Below the pieces are notes generated by a model that was given only the letters and a program-made list of their open reading frames with translations, was not told where the DNA came from and ran no database searches. From Parietichytrium sp. I65-24A (Eukaryota > Sar > Bigyra > Thraustochytrida > Thraustochytriidae): DNA of 64,000 nucleotides. The position numbers were made by a program, and so were the translations under genes. Positions 43,968 through 54,801 of this stretch are shown in pieces. Within the stretch, counting starts at the first letter, position 1. Every line of letters starts with the position of its first letter. The DNA is taken from assembly GCA_012862575.1 (NCBI GenBank), contig BLSF01000066.1, forward strand, positions 124,001 through 188,000, in the 5' to 3' direction.

Positions 43968-44816
43968 CTCCAACTACTCCGGTGCACTCTTCGCAACAGG
44001 CCTTGTCCGCTCGTCCCTTTCCTCACCCTGCTTTCAAAGTTCCACCGCAGTCAAACGTCCTGCTGACCGCAAAGCCAAAAAGCGAAAGTCAAGTCAAGCC
44101 AAGCCAAACTAGCTCTAGCTAGAGTCTCCCAAGGTGTCTTTGCGCTGCCCCGCGTGCGCGTGTATTGACGCACCGCCGCACTGACACCGTTTCCTCCTTC
44201 GCCAGGACTCCGAGCATGCTCTGGTGCCGCGGACACCAGGCATACGCGACAGGTGGCGTTTGGGCGGTACGAGTCCTACTCCACTGCATATGCTCGTGGC
44301 TAAGACAGCCGTGTTATATAAAGGTATGATGTGTGAACAAAGAGTTGTTGTGCTATCAGTCTCAATCAATCAATCATAATCAATCAATCAAAGTAGGTAG
44401 ATAAAGAGTTGGAGGTGTGTGTGCTAACAGTAAGTCATGTACACAATAAGCCAGTTAGATAACCAACCCCTCGCGTTCGACGAGAGGATAAACTAGACGT
44501 ATTGCCGAGGTCGCGCGAGACGAGAATGACGAGAATGACGATGGCGCCGGAAGTTGTAAAGGGATTCGAGGGGGTTCGGCCACTTCGTGGACCGTACTTG
44601 TACTTGTACGGATAATTCGATGGCGGCGATGGTGCTTTGCGATTGGTCGGTCTCGGTCGGCCTCGGTCGGCCTCGCGCTTACTGTTGATTAAAATAAAAA
44701 TCCCCTTTCGCGTCCAACACGAGTGAATTTAATAGATCGGTCGCGGACCTTCGCGAAAAATTGCCGCGGAGCATCAACCTGCTGCCAGATATTATTACCA
44801 GGGAGTCGCGCAAACA
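43968..44816. other. Intergenic region
   Basis: Contains an AATCAATCAATCA array at 44364-44393. Short TCGGTCGGCC direct repeats lie at 44645-44675. No gene seen. Confidence 0.5.
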
Positions 44817-45422
44817 TCAGGCCTTTTCGGAAGCGAAGAAAAAGTACCCCATGCCATGGTCGATGTCTTTCAGCGACGGTTCCGACAAACCCTCCACTGA
44901 CAGATACTTTTTGCGGAAATGAGGCTGCTGGAATGTGATTTGGACGAAGACGCCTCCAGGCTTGAGGACTCGGCGCACGGACTCCATCATGTTGCGCGTG
45001 GACTGGATCGTCTCGGCGTTGGGGTTCCAAGGATCCCCTTCATCGGTGACAAGGGCGTCCATCGCGGCCTTATCAATAATAACGTCAAACGTCTCATCCG
45101 GAAAGGTCATCGCAGTCATGTCCATCTCCTCCCAGTGAAGCTGCTCGACCTGGGCGTACTTGTCTCTCATGTTCCGAATTACCGTGCTGCTAAAGTCGAT
45201 GCTATGCACATCCACGCCAAAGTGCGCGGCAATCTCCTGCGAAAACGGCGAGTTGCCGCATCCCACCACGAGAACCTTGCCAGCGGCAGCAATCTTCTCC
45301 CTGAACGGCTCCAGCAGCTCCTGCACGGCGCTGAATGGCACCAGCCACTCGTACTCTGCCTCTTCGTCGAAGCGCTTCTCCCAGTACTCGCGCGTTTTGT
45401 ACTCGCGATTGTCCTTCGCCAT
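44817..45422 (-). CDS. EEF1AKMT4-like lysine methyltransferase
   Basis: The protein has 201 residues, a class I S-adenosylmethionine methyltransferase. It opens with REYWEKRFDEEAEYEWLVPF, the family's start. The SAM loop VLVVGCGNSPFS is at about 49-60, SIDFSS gives the acidic ribose contact, and the motif FDVIIDKAAMDALV follows. The region GDPWNPN and RVLKPGGVFVQITF with PHFRKKY completes it. This order matches human EEF1AKMT4, which methylates a lysine of elongation factor eEF1A in the cytosol. Close relatives (METTL13-type) have other eEF1A sites, so the exact residue is uncertain. It is divergent from GCN2, starting 861 bp from it, so both genes of the pair act on translation. Confidence 0.87.
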   Translation of the reverse strand: MAKDNREYKTREYWEKRFDEEAEYEWLVPFSAVQELLEPFREKIAAAGKVLVVGCGNSPFSQEIAAHFGVDVHSIDFSSTVIRNMRDKYAQVEQLHWEEMDMTAMTFPDETFDVIIDKAAMDALVTDEGDPWNPNAETIQSTRNMMESVRRVLKPGGVFVQITFQQPHFRKKYLSVEGLSEPSLKDIDHGMGYFFFASEKA

Positions 45423-45534
45423 CGCGCCACGTCCGTCCCCACACCTAACTCTCCGCGTACACTAATACCTCCTCTCTCTCTCTCTCTCTCTTTATTTCTT
45501 TCTTTCTTTCTCTCTCTCTCTCTCTTTTTCTCTC

Positions 45535-45565
<31 letters not shown>

Positions 45566-46283
45566 TTCTTTCCTTCTCTCTTTCTCTCTTTATCTCTCTT
45601 TATCTCTCTCTTTCTCTCTTTCTCTCTCTCTGTCTCTCTCTGTCTCTGTCTCGAGTCCAGCCGTCCTCTCGTGTCTCGTGTCTCTCTGCCATCTGTGCCA
45701 CTCTGCACATCTACTACGGTTTACAACTACGGTTTAGCCAAACTACGGTTTAGAAGAACCACACTTGCTGTTTAAAATAGGCGCTAGAGGTGTAACTACG
45801 GCTTATTGACTGTAACACTAATTAGTTCAAAAAGGTAGTTTCGTGCACTACCGTATGAGTTAGAGATTGGTTCATGACGATTCGTATTGTATCTGCTATA
45901 AACTGGATTGAGACTCGAGCAGGTTAACTAGAGAAGGAACCTATCATATAGCCTAAGGAGATGATGACGCCATGCTTACGTCGTCGCGCTGTAGGCGGCG
46001 AGTAAGAACTGCGCGCACGTCCCCGCCCCACTTGTTACCGTACACGCGCGGGAGAAGGAAGGGGCAGCCGCTGTTTCGGTTGACGTGCAGGTTCCGCGGA
46101 AGGTTCCGGGACCGTTTCCGAGGACCTCCCTTCTCACAACAAAAGGCCAACCAGCCCCACAGCCCCACAGCCCCACCCACTCTGGGGTCCTCGCACCCCA
46201 CAGTGGCCTGTGCGCGCACCCCCGCCCCACTCACATCAACAAACACAACAAACCCACAACTCACAAGGCACAAAGACGCGTCG
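45423..46283. other. Divergent promoter region between the eEF1A methyltransferase and GCN2
   Basis: Contains the CT microsatellite and short ACTACGGTTTA direct repeats at 45713-45750. The first part of the GCN2 leader has an in-frame ATG at 45972, which I regard as upstream of the true start. No other gene seen. Confidence 0.55.
45467..45652. repeat. CT/CTTT microsatellite
   Basis: About 185 bp of CTCTCT, CTTTCTTT and CTCTGT units, pyrimidine-only on the plus strand except a few A and G bases. It starts about 45 bp upstream of the methyltransferase ATG. Confidence 0.95.
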
Positions 46284-49200
46284 ATGGCGGAGGAGGAGGA
46301 AGAGGACCGCATCGCCGAGGAGATCGAGGTGCTGTCGTCCATCTTCGGCGCGGACCTGAAACGGCTGGGTTTAGTGTGGGGGCTGCCCAAAATCTCCCTC
46401 ACAATCACCCCACACGTGAGCCAGGGCGGGGACCCAGTAGAGGCGGAGCTAGAAGTCACCTACGTGGCAGGGTACCCGGGGAAGGCGCCCACGGTGAAAG
46501 TGGTCCGCGGCACTGGGATCTCAGAGGACAATCTGCGCAAATTGCAGCAAGAGCTGCAGCAAGAGGGCGGTAAGATGGCGGGAACGAACGCGGAACCGTT
46601 CGTTTTCGACCTGTCGCGGATCGCGCAGGACTTTATCGTGCGGCACAGAGTGGTGACCAAGTCGTTCTACGAGGAGTTTCAGGAAGAGGAGACGAACAAA
46701 GCGCGAATGGCGCAGGCGCAGAAACGCAGAATCAAACAGGAAGAGCTCGAACGCAACGCGCTGCTGCACGCGCGGGTCAACCGCGCGCTGGAAACAGTCC
46801 CCAGCGCGTCAGCTGCCAGACCGCAAGTGTGGGACCTGAATTTCCTGTCAAAGACATCTCAGGGCGATGATAGCGCATTGGGCGACGCGGAGCCTGACCT
46901 GGACAGGCTGCTGGAGCAGAGCGCACAGGCGAAGAGCCGGTATGAGGCAGATTTTGAGGAAATCAAGTTGCTGGGTTTCGGCGGGTTCGGCAAGGTGGTC
47001 AAGGCGCGCAACAGACTGGACGGTAGGTTGTATGCCGTCAAGAGGATCAAGCTTGAGCGGCAGGACGCCAACTCGAACAGGAAGATCTTGCGCGAAGTCA
47101 CCAGCCTGGCGAAGATGTTTCATCAAAACATCGTGAGGTATTATCAGGCGTGGATAGAGGACGACGAAGGCGGTGACAGCGACAGCGAGGACAGCGAAAG
47201 CGGAGATGACTGGGGCAGCAGCGAGTCCAGGGACTTGTCCACGTCCTCCACCGTCTCGTTTGGCATTCGGCCCAAGATGAAGCCCTCCAGGGTGGCCAGC
47301 CCAACCACGCTGGACGCCGCGGCCAGAGGATTGTATCAGAACGACGACTTTGTCGGGTTCGGAGACTGGAGCGAGGACGAGGACGACGAGAGCAGCCAAG
47401 TTGGCGACGGTCTCGACGCCTCGCAATTGTCCGGCCGGAACACGAAGAAGAGCCTGGCCAGAGACCGCCTCTTGTACATCCAAATGGAATATTGCCCCGG
47501 CCAAACACTCCGCGAGGTCATCGACAAGAGAGTGCTTGTGCAAAACCCGGACCTCGTATGGAGGCTCTTCCGGCAAATCGTGGAAGCGCTGTGGTACATT
47601 CATGACACCTGCCATTTTATCCACCGCGATCTCAAGCCGGCGAATGTGTTCTTGGACGAGAACGGCAATGTTAAGCTCGGAGACTTTGGCCTTGCCATTA
47701 CGGTGGAGAAGAGCGAAGCCACAGCAGAATCAGGGGCCGCAGCGGTCGCAAATGCCACAGGAACCGGGGCTGCTCCGTCTCCAGGACAAGGCAAGAAGAA
47801 AAAGGGCAAAAATAAGAAGAAGGGCGGAGCTACTACTGTCGTTACTACTACTACTACTACTACTGCTACAACTCACCCAAAGTCTTCCCCCTCGGCAGAT
47901 GTGGTGGAGCCAGATTCCGACTGCGCCAAGAACATGCCTCGAGGCAGCATCGAAAATACGAGTGGAGTTGGCACGACGCTATACCGTGCCCCCGAAGTGA
48001 CCAAGGGGAAATACAACGAAAAGTGCGACATGTGGAGTATTGGAGTCATGCTGTACGAGATGCTGGTGCCGCCTTTTGGGACTGGCATGGAGCGCATCAA
48101 GAGCTTGACGCAATTGCGCGAAACGGGCAAGGTGGATCCCGCTGCGGGCATCAAGAAGGAGCATCGCGAACTAGTCGAGATGCTGCTGCAAAAGAAACCC
48201 AAGAACAGGCCGAGCGCGTTGTTTATTCTCGAGTCTGGTCGCCTTCCACAAAAGATTGAAATGGAACAAAAGTATTTTGACGAGGTCATGCGGGTGGTCA
48301 AAGGGTCTGACCGCTCCTTACCGTTGTACACTAGACTTATGGAAACCTTGTTCACCCAGGCCACGCGCGACGAAGTGTTTTACACTTACGACGCGGATAT
48401 TTTAAAGTATACCAACAGCGCTGTGGCGCACTCCCAAGAGATGAGCTTGGAAGCGAGACAGCAGCTGCGCCACCATGAGCTTTTGCACGCCACGCAAAAA
48501 ATCGTCTACCGCGAAATGGAGAAGCAGTTTGAGCTTTTTGGGGCTAGCCCATTTTACGCGCCTCTGCTCACGCCGAAAACGGAGGTGGAGACTGATCGAC
48601 AAAATCAATACTGCCAGCTGATGGACCCTCAAGGCACCATTGTGTTGCTGCCTATGAACTTGACTAGGCCGTTCGCCCGTTGGATTGCTCTTCGACAATT
48701 ATCCTGGATGAAGCGATACGACTGCTCTCGAGTTTATGTCGCGGCCGAGACCGGGAACAACCTCCTGGGAGGGCAACCGCGGTCAAAGCTGCAAAGCACG
48801 CTGGACGTTGTCGTCCCGCTGTCGCTCTTAGCGGACCCGGCGATTTCGCGCGAATGGCACGTTGATTGCATGCGGTGCAGCGTTCAGGCATTGACGAGGT
48901 GCTCGAGCGACTATCTGACGGACAATATTATTGTGTACGTTCAAGACTCCAAACTTCAGGATGCGCTGCTTTCTCATTTGGGGCTGGAACCTCGCTCCCG
49001 ATGCACGCACCTGCTGGCATTTCTTGACGCTCTTTTCTCGAACGAAAAGCTGTCTTGGTCACAGGTGCGGAAAGCAATGTTGGAGAGAGTCACCCAGAAG
49101 CAAGCGGACTCTCTCAAGAGCCTGTTCGCGGCCAGACATGACGAAAAGGACTTTGGGCTGCGAGCTTTTTTGGAAAAAACTGGCCCCGAAGCCTCCAAAA

Positions 49201-50024
49201 GCTCCGACATTCGCACAAGGGAAGCGCTCCTGCGGAGCTTGATGAACGACAAAAACGGGCTTCGGTGCGTCTTCCGCCCATGGCTGACTCCAATACCGGA
49301 TATGAACTCGGGGCTGTACTATGCTATTGCAATTCGGCGGTCAAACGCAAAATCAAAGCCCAGTCCGCACACACCGCCCTCTCCGTCAGCGCAGGGCCAC
49401 CAATACACGCGAAAGAAGCGGAACAACAGTGCCAACGGAGGCGGCTCGCAACATAAAAGCGGCTCCAACTGTGCGCAAGAGACTGCATCTAATGGCTCTT
49501 CTCGAACTGTGCTGCAAGAACCCACTGTGTGTGCTCTCTTTCAGAACACGCAGGTGTTTGTCGCTGCAACAGGCGGGCGGTACGATTCGCTGATTCGGCA
49601 GTATCAGCTGACTTCGGTTCCCCGAGCCCAGGTCGCGGCGTTGGGGACCCGCTTTCATGTGGAAAGGATCGCCATGCAACTATTGGATCCTTCCAAGGAA
49701 GTTTCGCCGTACACTGTGATGGTTCTTGTCGGCGCTCCGTCGGATGAGGAGCCCACGCAGCTGACTGACTGTGCTCAGATTGCAGACCTGCTGAGAGCAC
49801 ACGGGATCTCGGCCGACTGGATGCACCCTTTTCCAACCAACCATGCCGCTGCGCCAATGTCAGACACGTTTCTAAACTACGCAAGAGAGAACCGCATTCC
49901 GTTTTTCGTGTGTAAGCGGAGGGGTCAGCTTTACCGCGTCAGGACCGTGGCGAATGCGGCGATACACAAAGATTTTGGCAAGTTTGATCAGCTTGTGAGT
50001 TTCATAAAGTCCAAAGTCTTGTAA
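46284..50024 (+). CDS. GCN2: GCN2-type eIF2-alpha kinase
   Basis: The protein has 1246 residues from ATG 46284, right before the RWD domain (EEEEEDRIAEEIEVLSSIFG, about 5-125), which binds GCN1 in the family. One kinase domain follows from about 222: LLGFGGFGKVVKA, VKRIKL, acidic insert at about 290-390, HRDLKPAN (His447), GDFGLAI (Asp467). A Lys/Thr-rich insert follows, then GTTLYRAPE and CDMWSIGVMLYEML. From about 700 there is a HisRS-like domain (SLEARQQLRHHELLHA, LLPMNLTRPFARWIALRQLS), and a C-terminal anticodon-binding-like region. It senses uncharged tRNA and phosphorylates eIF2-alpha. The degenerate pseudokinase of yeast and animal GCN2 is absent, which explains the shorter length. An upstream in-frame ATG (45972) adds only Pro/Arg-rich sequence. 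Confidence 0.95.
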   Translation: MAEEEEEDRIAEEIEVLSSIFGADLKRLGLVWGLPKISLTITPHVSQGGDPVEAELEVTYVAGYPGKAPTVKVVRGTGISEDNLRKLQQELQQEGGKMAGTNAEPFVFDLSRIAQDFIVRHRVVTKSFYEEFQEEETNKARMAQAQKRRIKQEELERNALLHARVNRALETVPSASAARPQVWDLNFLSKTSQGDDSALGDAEPDLDRLLEQSAQAKSRYEADFEEIKLLGFGGFGKVVKARNRLDGRLYAVKRIKLERQDANSNRKILREVTSLAKMFHQNIVRYYQAWIEDDEGGDSDSEDSESGDDWGSSESRDLSTSSTVSFGIRPKMKPSRVASPTTLDAAARGLYQNDDFVGFGDWSEDEDDESSQVGDGLDASQLSGRNTKKSLARDRLLYIQMEYCPGQTLREVIDKRVLVQNPDLVWRLFRQIVEALWYIHDTCHFIHRDLKPANVFLDENGNVKLGDFGLAITVEKSEATAESGAAAVANATGTGAAPSPGQGKKKKGKNKKKGGATTVVTTTTTTTATTHPKSSPSADVVEPDSDCAKNMPRGSIENTSGVGTTLYRAPEVTKGKYNEKCDMWSIGVMLYEMLVPPFGTGMERIKSLTQLRETGKVDPAAGIKKEHRELVEMLLQKKPKNRPSALFILESGRLPQKIEMEQKYFDEVMRVVKGSDRSLPLYTRLMETLFTQATRDEVFYTYDADILKYTNSAVAHSQEMSLEARQQLRHHELLHATQKIVYREMEKQFELFGASPFYAPLLTPKTEVETDRQNQYCQLMDPQGTIVLLPMNLTRPFARWIALRQLSWMKRYDCSRVYVAAETGNNLLGGQPRSKLQSTLDVVVPLSLLADPAISREWHVDCMRCSVQALTRCSSDYLTDNIIVYVQDSKLQDALLSHLGLEPRSRCTHLLAFLDALFSNEKLSWSQVRKAMLERVTQKQADSLKSLFAARHDEKDFGLRAFLEKTGPEASKSSDIRTREALLRSLMNDKNGLRCVFRPWLTPIPDMNSGLYYAIAIRRSNAKSKPSPHTPPSPSAQGHQYTRKKRNNSANGGGSQHKSGSNCAQETASNGSSRTVLQEPTVCALFQNTQVFVAATGGRYDSLIRQYQLTSVPRAQVAALGTRFHVERIAMQLLDPSKEVSPYTVMVLVGAPSDEEPTQLTDCAQIADLLRAHGISADWMHPFPTNHAAAPMSDTFLNYARENRIPFFVCKRRGQLYRVRTVANAAIHKDFGKFDQLVSFIKSKVL

Positions 50025-50397
50025 GATTATGGGGAAACGGACTTTTTTCTTTCCCCAAGCTTTGAGTTGTGATTTTTGGACACAGGTTCTCAGTCACGAT
50101 CTCCGGATTCGTGCAAATAAGTAATTGTCCGGGGCGTACGGAATAGGCTTCTTCTTCTTCCTCCACCACCTCCTCCTCCTCCTTTTTTGAAGTAACAAAG
50201 GAATCTCAACTTGGTCATATGGAGAATGTTGGGGTTTAAAACGAGAACATTTTGCAGATTTGTAATTTTATTATTAAAGTCACACAGAGGGGTAGAAAAA
50301 CATGGTACTGTATCGCGTTTTTTTGGCAGACACATCAGTTTTTTAAAAAGGTTCAAAGCCCCCGATCTTTGGTTGGTCACAAGGTTCTTCTTTCTCT
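50025..50397. other. Convergent intergenic region
   Basis: Lies between the GCN2 stop and the stop of the next reverse-strand gene. Contains a CTTCTTCTTCCTCC run near 50150-50180. No gene seen. Confidence 0.5.
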
Positions 50398-51366
50398 CTA
50401 TTCTTCATCAGCCTTGACCTTGACCTCCGCATCCTCGGCCATTGGCGCGAGTGAGTCTGACTTGACCACTTCAGCTTCGACGGCCTGGCCTTCTCTGCGG
50501 CGGCGAAGCACAACGATTGCAACGAGAGCGGCAATCCCGGCAACAGCCCCGACAGCAACTGCAATTCCAGCTGCAGCGCCTCCACTGAGACCTTCAGAGT
50601 CCAAGCTATTGTCAACGGAGCTGGCACTCTCTTCGGCCTCCTTGAGGGCCTCAGCGGCGGAGGTCATGTTCGTGAGCCCATCGCTCGAGCCGTTCTCGTC
50701 TCCGACCAGAGCCAGTTTGCACAAGCTCGAGACATCCGTCCAGGTTTCGTTCAAGCATGACTTGACAGCGTTGAGAGCCTTGGCAACCTTGGAACCGCCT
50801 GGCAAGCTCACCTTTCCGTGGAGGTTTCTTGCCTCGCTGAATAGCTGACGGAGCGCGCGCTTGTGGCCGTGAACTCCTTGGTGCTGTCTTCGCTTCTTGC
50901 TAACGCACTTTGCAACGGTTGAGTTGTTCGCTTCGCAGTCACAGAGGCATTCGTATGACTCCACCTTGGTTGAAGCGAAGCACGAGTTGCACTCCCGGAG
51001 CACGATCTCGGGGCAGGTCTCTTCCTCTGGGCCAACGTCGCAGAGGGTGCGAATATCGCCGGCGCAAAAGAACTGGGCACTCTCCAAGTAGCGGATTGCG
51101 CGAGGCACCTTGGTGGAGTTGCTGCTTTCTTCTTCATCTTCCGAGTATGTTACGAACTCCTCCGGGGTGTCCATCTCAATCGAGGTCACCAGCGCATCGT
51201 CTTCGACCTCTGGGTCGTCTTCAGCGCGGCAAAACGTGAACGGCTTGACCTTGAAGATGCCTTTCATCCACCTCTTCATTTCGCCTTGGGACACCTTCTC
51301 ATCATCGTCATCCTTTCCGCCAATGACGGCAACCACGAGGCACGCAGTCAAGAGTGAGAACCTCAT
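50398..51366 (-). CDS. Secreted/type I membrane protein with Cys-containing ectodomain, unknown function
   Basis: The protein has 322 residues. The start MRFSLLTACLVVAVIGG is a clear signal peptide; I prefer it to an upstream in-frame ATG that adds a Lys/Gln/Glu-rich stretch. The ectodomain is acidic, with about ten cysteines between residues 45 and 160 (FFCAGDIRTLCDV, CPEIVLRECNSCFA, YECLCDCEANN) that suggest disulphide bonding. A helical region follows, then one membrane helix near 265-290 (GIAVAVGAVAGIAALVAIVV) with an RRRREG stop-transfer and a short acidic tail. NNST, NET and NMT sequons point to glycosylation. I recognise no family. The anchor style resembles the VWA protein at 2098-3105. 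Surface receptor or wall protein is only a guess. Confidence 0.8.
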   Translation of the reverse strand: MRFSLLTACLVVAVIGGKDDDDEKVSQGEMKRWMKGIFKVKPFTFCRAEDDPEVEDDALVTSIEMDTPEEFVTYSEDEEESSNSTKVPRAIRYLESAQFFCAGDIRTLCDVGPEEETCPEIVLRECNSCFASTKVESYECLCDCEANNSTVAKCVSKKRRQHQGVHGHKRALRQLFSEARNLHGKVSLPGGSKVAKALNAVKSCLNETWTDVSSLCKLALVGDENGSSDGLTNMTSAAEALKEAEESASSVDNSLDSEGLSGGAAAGIAVAVGAVAGIAALVAIVVLRRRREGQAVEAEVVKSDSLAPMAEDAEVKVKADEE

Positions 51367-53907
51367 TTTTCTTTCTTTCTTGCTTGCTTGCTTGCTTGCC
51401 TTCCTTCTTCCCTTACTTTTGGACAGGTTGATCGCTTTCCGCTGCTCTTGCTCTTCTTGTTCTTGTCGCTTCACGTTTCGTGTCTGTTGCTGCTGAGAAT
51501 CTCACGTCCGCAATCTTGGGTAAGAATCCCATTCTCGCAATGCGAGACTGTAGAGACTGTGGACACCGTAGACACTGTAGAGTCTCGGTGCCGAAAGCAA
51601 AGTAAGCCACTGGCAGCCCCCACGTGTAACGCTGCTACTGCTGATACTGCTGCTGGGTTTGGAGTAGGTTCGAGTTCAAGTTTGGGCCCGGCATATAGTA
51701 TATACACCGACGAATTTGGTTTCACCCTTCCACTTTCCGCCGCACTCTTTCACACGGTACGCACCCAACCCATTCAACCATCCGACCGGTATCCGCAACT
51801 CCAGCTGCAAACCCAGATCAAAGTTACAACCTTAAAACAAACCAAAAATGAAAAAGATTCCCCAACTTTGACCAAGACCCATCTCCCAAACTCTCTTTCC
51901 AAGTTCACTCTTTCGCCAAGTTCATGCGCTGCTATCATACGGTAATCACTAACAACTCTTAGGGCGTGTGCATTGAGGGTGTGCGACTCCGATACTATAG
52001 TACTCCCTATCAGGGCCTTCCTTGCCTAGGTCTAGGTATGGTAATAGACTAAGGTATGGCTATGTATGGATGCGTTGGATAAGTAGAAACTACTGTTAAC
52101 TAGATGGAATTGGTGGAAGTTTCTGCTGAGTGCTTTGTTCAATGAATGGACTTTAGCAGTGAGATTGGTAAGATGTGAAACTGGGATTGTCGAGGAAACG
52201 GGGCTCTTTCGAGAGTGAGAGAGAGTGAAAAAGAGAGTGAACGTGCGCAAAAATTAAAAGCAATTTCTCACAAGCAACAAGCGATGCATCGATTGTTGAT
52301 TTTGTTTATTTGTTTATTTGTTTATTTGTTTGTAAGTTTGGTTGGTTCATCATGGTTCATCGGTTCATCGGTTTTGTGCGCTTTTGGAAGACAGAATGGA
52401 GCCATCCTGAGCCATCCTGGAATAAGTTACATATGCAAATTGCGAAGCCTGCGACAAACTTTGAGTTGGAGACACACGCAGTAAGGGTGAGAGCGGCCAA
52501 TTGAATTGACAGTCAATTATACAAGAGCAAGATGTGCAGGGATTGTGCGGGGGAAGGGGAAAGTGGGAATGGGGTGAACGGGGGAGGGGGGAAGGACAGA
52601 GACGGCGGCGGCTTCCAAAGAAGGCCAATTCTCTCGCTCGCGCTTTCGCAGATCTGTGCGACTTTTGAGAGAATTGGTTCACGGTCAATCCAAACATTAA
52701 CGTGTCGATTGACGCTCTCATTTTCCTTTTGCGCCAGACTTTTTCGCAAAACTCACAGAGACTTGGCAATTTGCCTTGGCAATTTTGCTATGAAATAGAT
52801 TCTTCACAGCACACCACGCTCCCAGTGACGCACGCTGAGTGCCGCTAAGGCTGCCAATTGCGGGGGGGATAGCCGTGGGAGACGCTAGGGCGATGCTATC
52901 CAGGTCAGTGGGGAGCCCCCGAGATTGCGAGTCAGATACTTGGCGTGCGCTCAAGTTCCTGTTAACTCCGGATGATCCCATCATCCGCTGCAAGAAAACG
53001 GACTGGACCAGAACAGCAAAAGTTGGCAATTTTGGAAACGATGGAAGCTCGCCGCACGGTGTGCTGCTTGTATAAAGATATAAAGAAAAATTAAAAAGAA
53101 GAATTAAGAAAAGCTGGCCCGTCTCTAAAATGTGCCCAAGGACAGGCCACCAGCCAGATGCCCGCCCATCCAGCCACTACCACATGGTGTCGGTGCCGAC
53201 TCGAGCTAACAAATTGGGTGCGGTCCCAAACTTGCTCCGTAGAGAAACCCCAACTTGTCGAGAATCTGCAGTGTACGTTTGTTTTGACCTGTGCGAGGCT
53301 TCCGATGGATCTTTTTAGACTCCTTGGCGAGCGCTCACGATAGACACGTAAGGTGGGTGCTCCGGAGCTGGAGACGCGGCTGAGTCTGAGAACTCCTCTC
53401 TGGGGCGCATCTCGAGTGGGACTTACACAAAGGACCCGAGACACCCTGTCAGTGCGTCTGTGACCAGTGCACCCACCACTTGGATCCGGCTCACTGGCTG
53501 TGACACTTCTCGTCGCCAATCCGTCGCCAACTTGCCAATTGGTACTCCTCTTCCGGAAGATTTCGAAACGGTCAGTTGCTTCTGGAAGCGGCGCTCGCTT
53601 GACTATTCTGTATGTGAGAGCCCAGAGGGGTCCGCAAAGTCGACTCGCTGATGATTGGCTTTGCTGCGTAGGTTGTGAATTGCAGCGGGATCCCTGCGGG
53701 ACGCTGGGGTCGCTGCTCTCCTTTGGCTGCCTATTCTCCGGATCGCAGGATCCAACGAGCCATGGCGCTGTTCCAAAAAACAAAAGCGAGTCTTCCTCGC
53801 GTGCCTGCCCTGCTTGGAACCGGAGCTCTTCGAAGGAGTGAACGAGTATCCACGTGCAAGTATCTGAAGCCAGCAACACGGAGTCTAAGCCTCTGAATAT
53901 CGAGCCA

Positions 53908-54250
53908 CTCGTCCATCTCTTGGCAGCGCAGCATTTGCCCTGCGAAGAGAAGTGGAATATGAGTTGCTATGGACTCGGTCTTAATTTGGCTGCAGCGCTT
54001 TTGCGCCCAATTGATGAAGCCAAGAAAGCTCGTCCATCTCTTGGCAGTGAAGAGAAGTGGAACATGAGTTGCTATGGACCCGGTCTTAGTTTGGCTGCAG
54101 CGCGTTTGCGACCAATTAATGAAGCCAAGAAAGCTCGTCCATCTCGCGCAGCGCAGGATTTGCCCTGTGAAGAGAAGCGGAACATGAGTTGCTATGGACA
54201 CAGTATTAGTTTGGCTGCAGCGCTTTTGCGACCAATAGATGAGCCAAGGA
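53908..54250. repeat. Three tandem copies of a 105-120 bp unit
   Basis: Units start at about 53944, 54049 and 54169 with GAAGAGAAGTGGAACATGAG and share TTGGCTGCAGCGCTTTTGCG and GATGAAGCCAAGAAAGCTCG. The middle copy lacks 15 bp present in the others. Period is always a multiple of three, so both strands stay open across it, but there is no ATG-started gene. Differences between copies do not favour synonymous sites in either frame. I call it a repeat, not a gene. Confidence 0.85.
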
Positions 54251-54675
54251 AAATGCCTTGGATGGGGGGGCAAATTTCGGCCGAGTCAGAATCGCGATCG
54301 AGATTTCCTTGCCGAAAAGGGTGGCAGAAATCTCCTTCCGACACTCGCCCTTCAGCCTCTGCCATACTCGCACCAAGAGTCTCCTGAAGTGTCCAACCTT
54401 GAGAGCGTCGGAACGCATTTGGCAGTCATCGGGTACCAGAAGCATCAGAGATATCAGAGTATGAAAACAATGAAAACAGCGCAAACAGATGGATACAGTA
54501 CTTGAATTGTTCGACTATGAGTGAGCTATACTGTACGTCCTTTTGATCTGCGCTTTGCATTCCAAGAGAAGTCTCGGACAGAGAATGAGAAAGAAAGCAT
54601 TGTGGCCTCAGTCGCTTCAGTATTTTCAGTATTCGCAGAGTCCAGACGCTGCTGTCAGTACCGGGTACCTTTTAG

Positions 54676-54801
54676 TTCGGGTTCTCGTTCCGGTTCTGGA
54701 TCTGGATCTGGTTCACGTTCTGGTTCTGGTTCTGGTTCTGGATCTGGATCTGGTTCTCGTTCTGGTTCTCGTTCTCGTTCTGGTTCTGGTTCTCGTTCTG
54801 A
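54676..54801. repeat. Hexamer array GGTTCT/GGATCT/CGTTCT
   Basis: About 20 copies of a six-base unit. It would encode Gly-Ser/Arg-Ser repeats in the forward frame, but that frame has no ATG start. Confidence 0.92.

Noticed and set aside
45972-46283. N-terminal extension of GCN2 from an upstream ATG
   Set aside because: The 104 codons are Pro/Arg/Thr-rich and precede an RWD domain that normally starts the protein. The ATG at 46284 is the better start.
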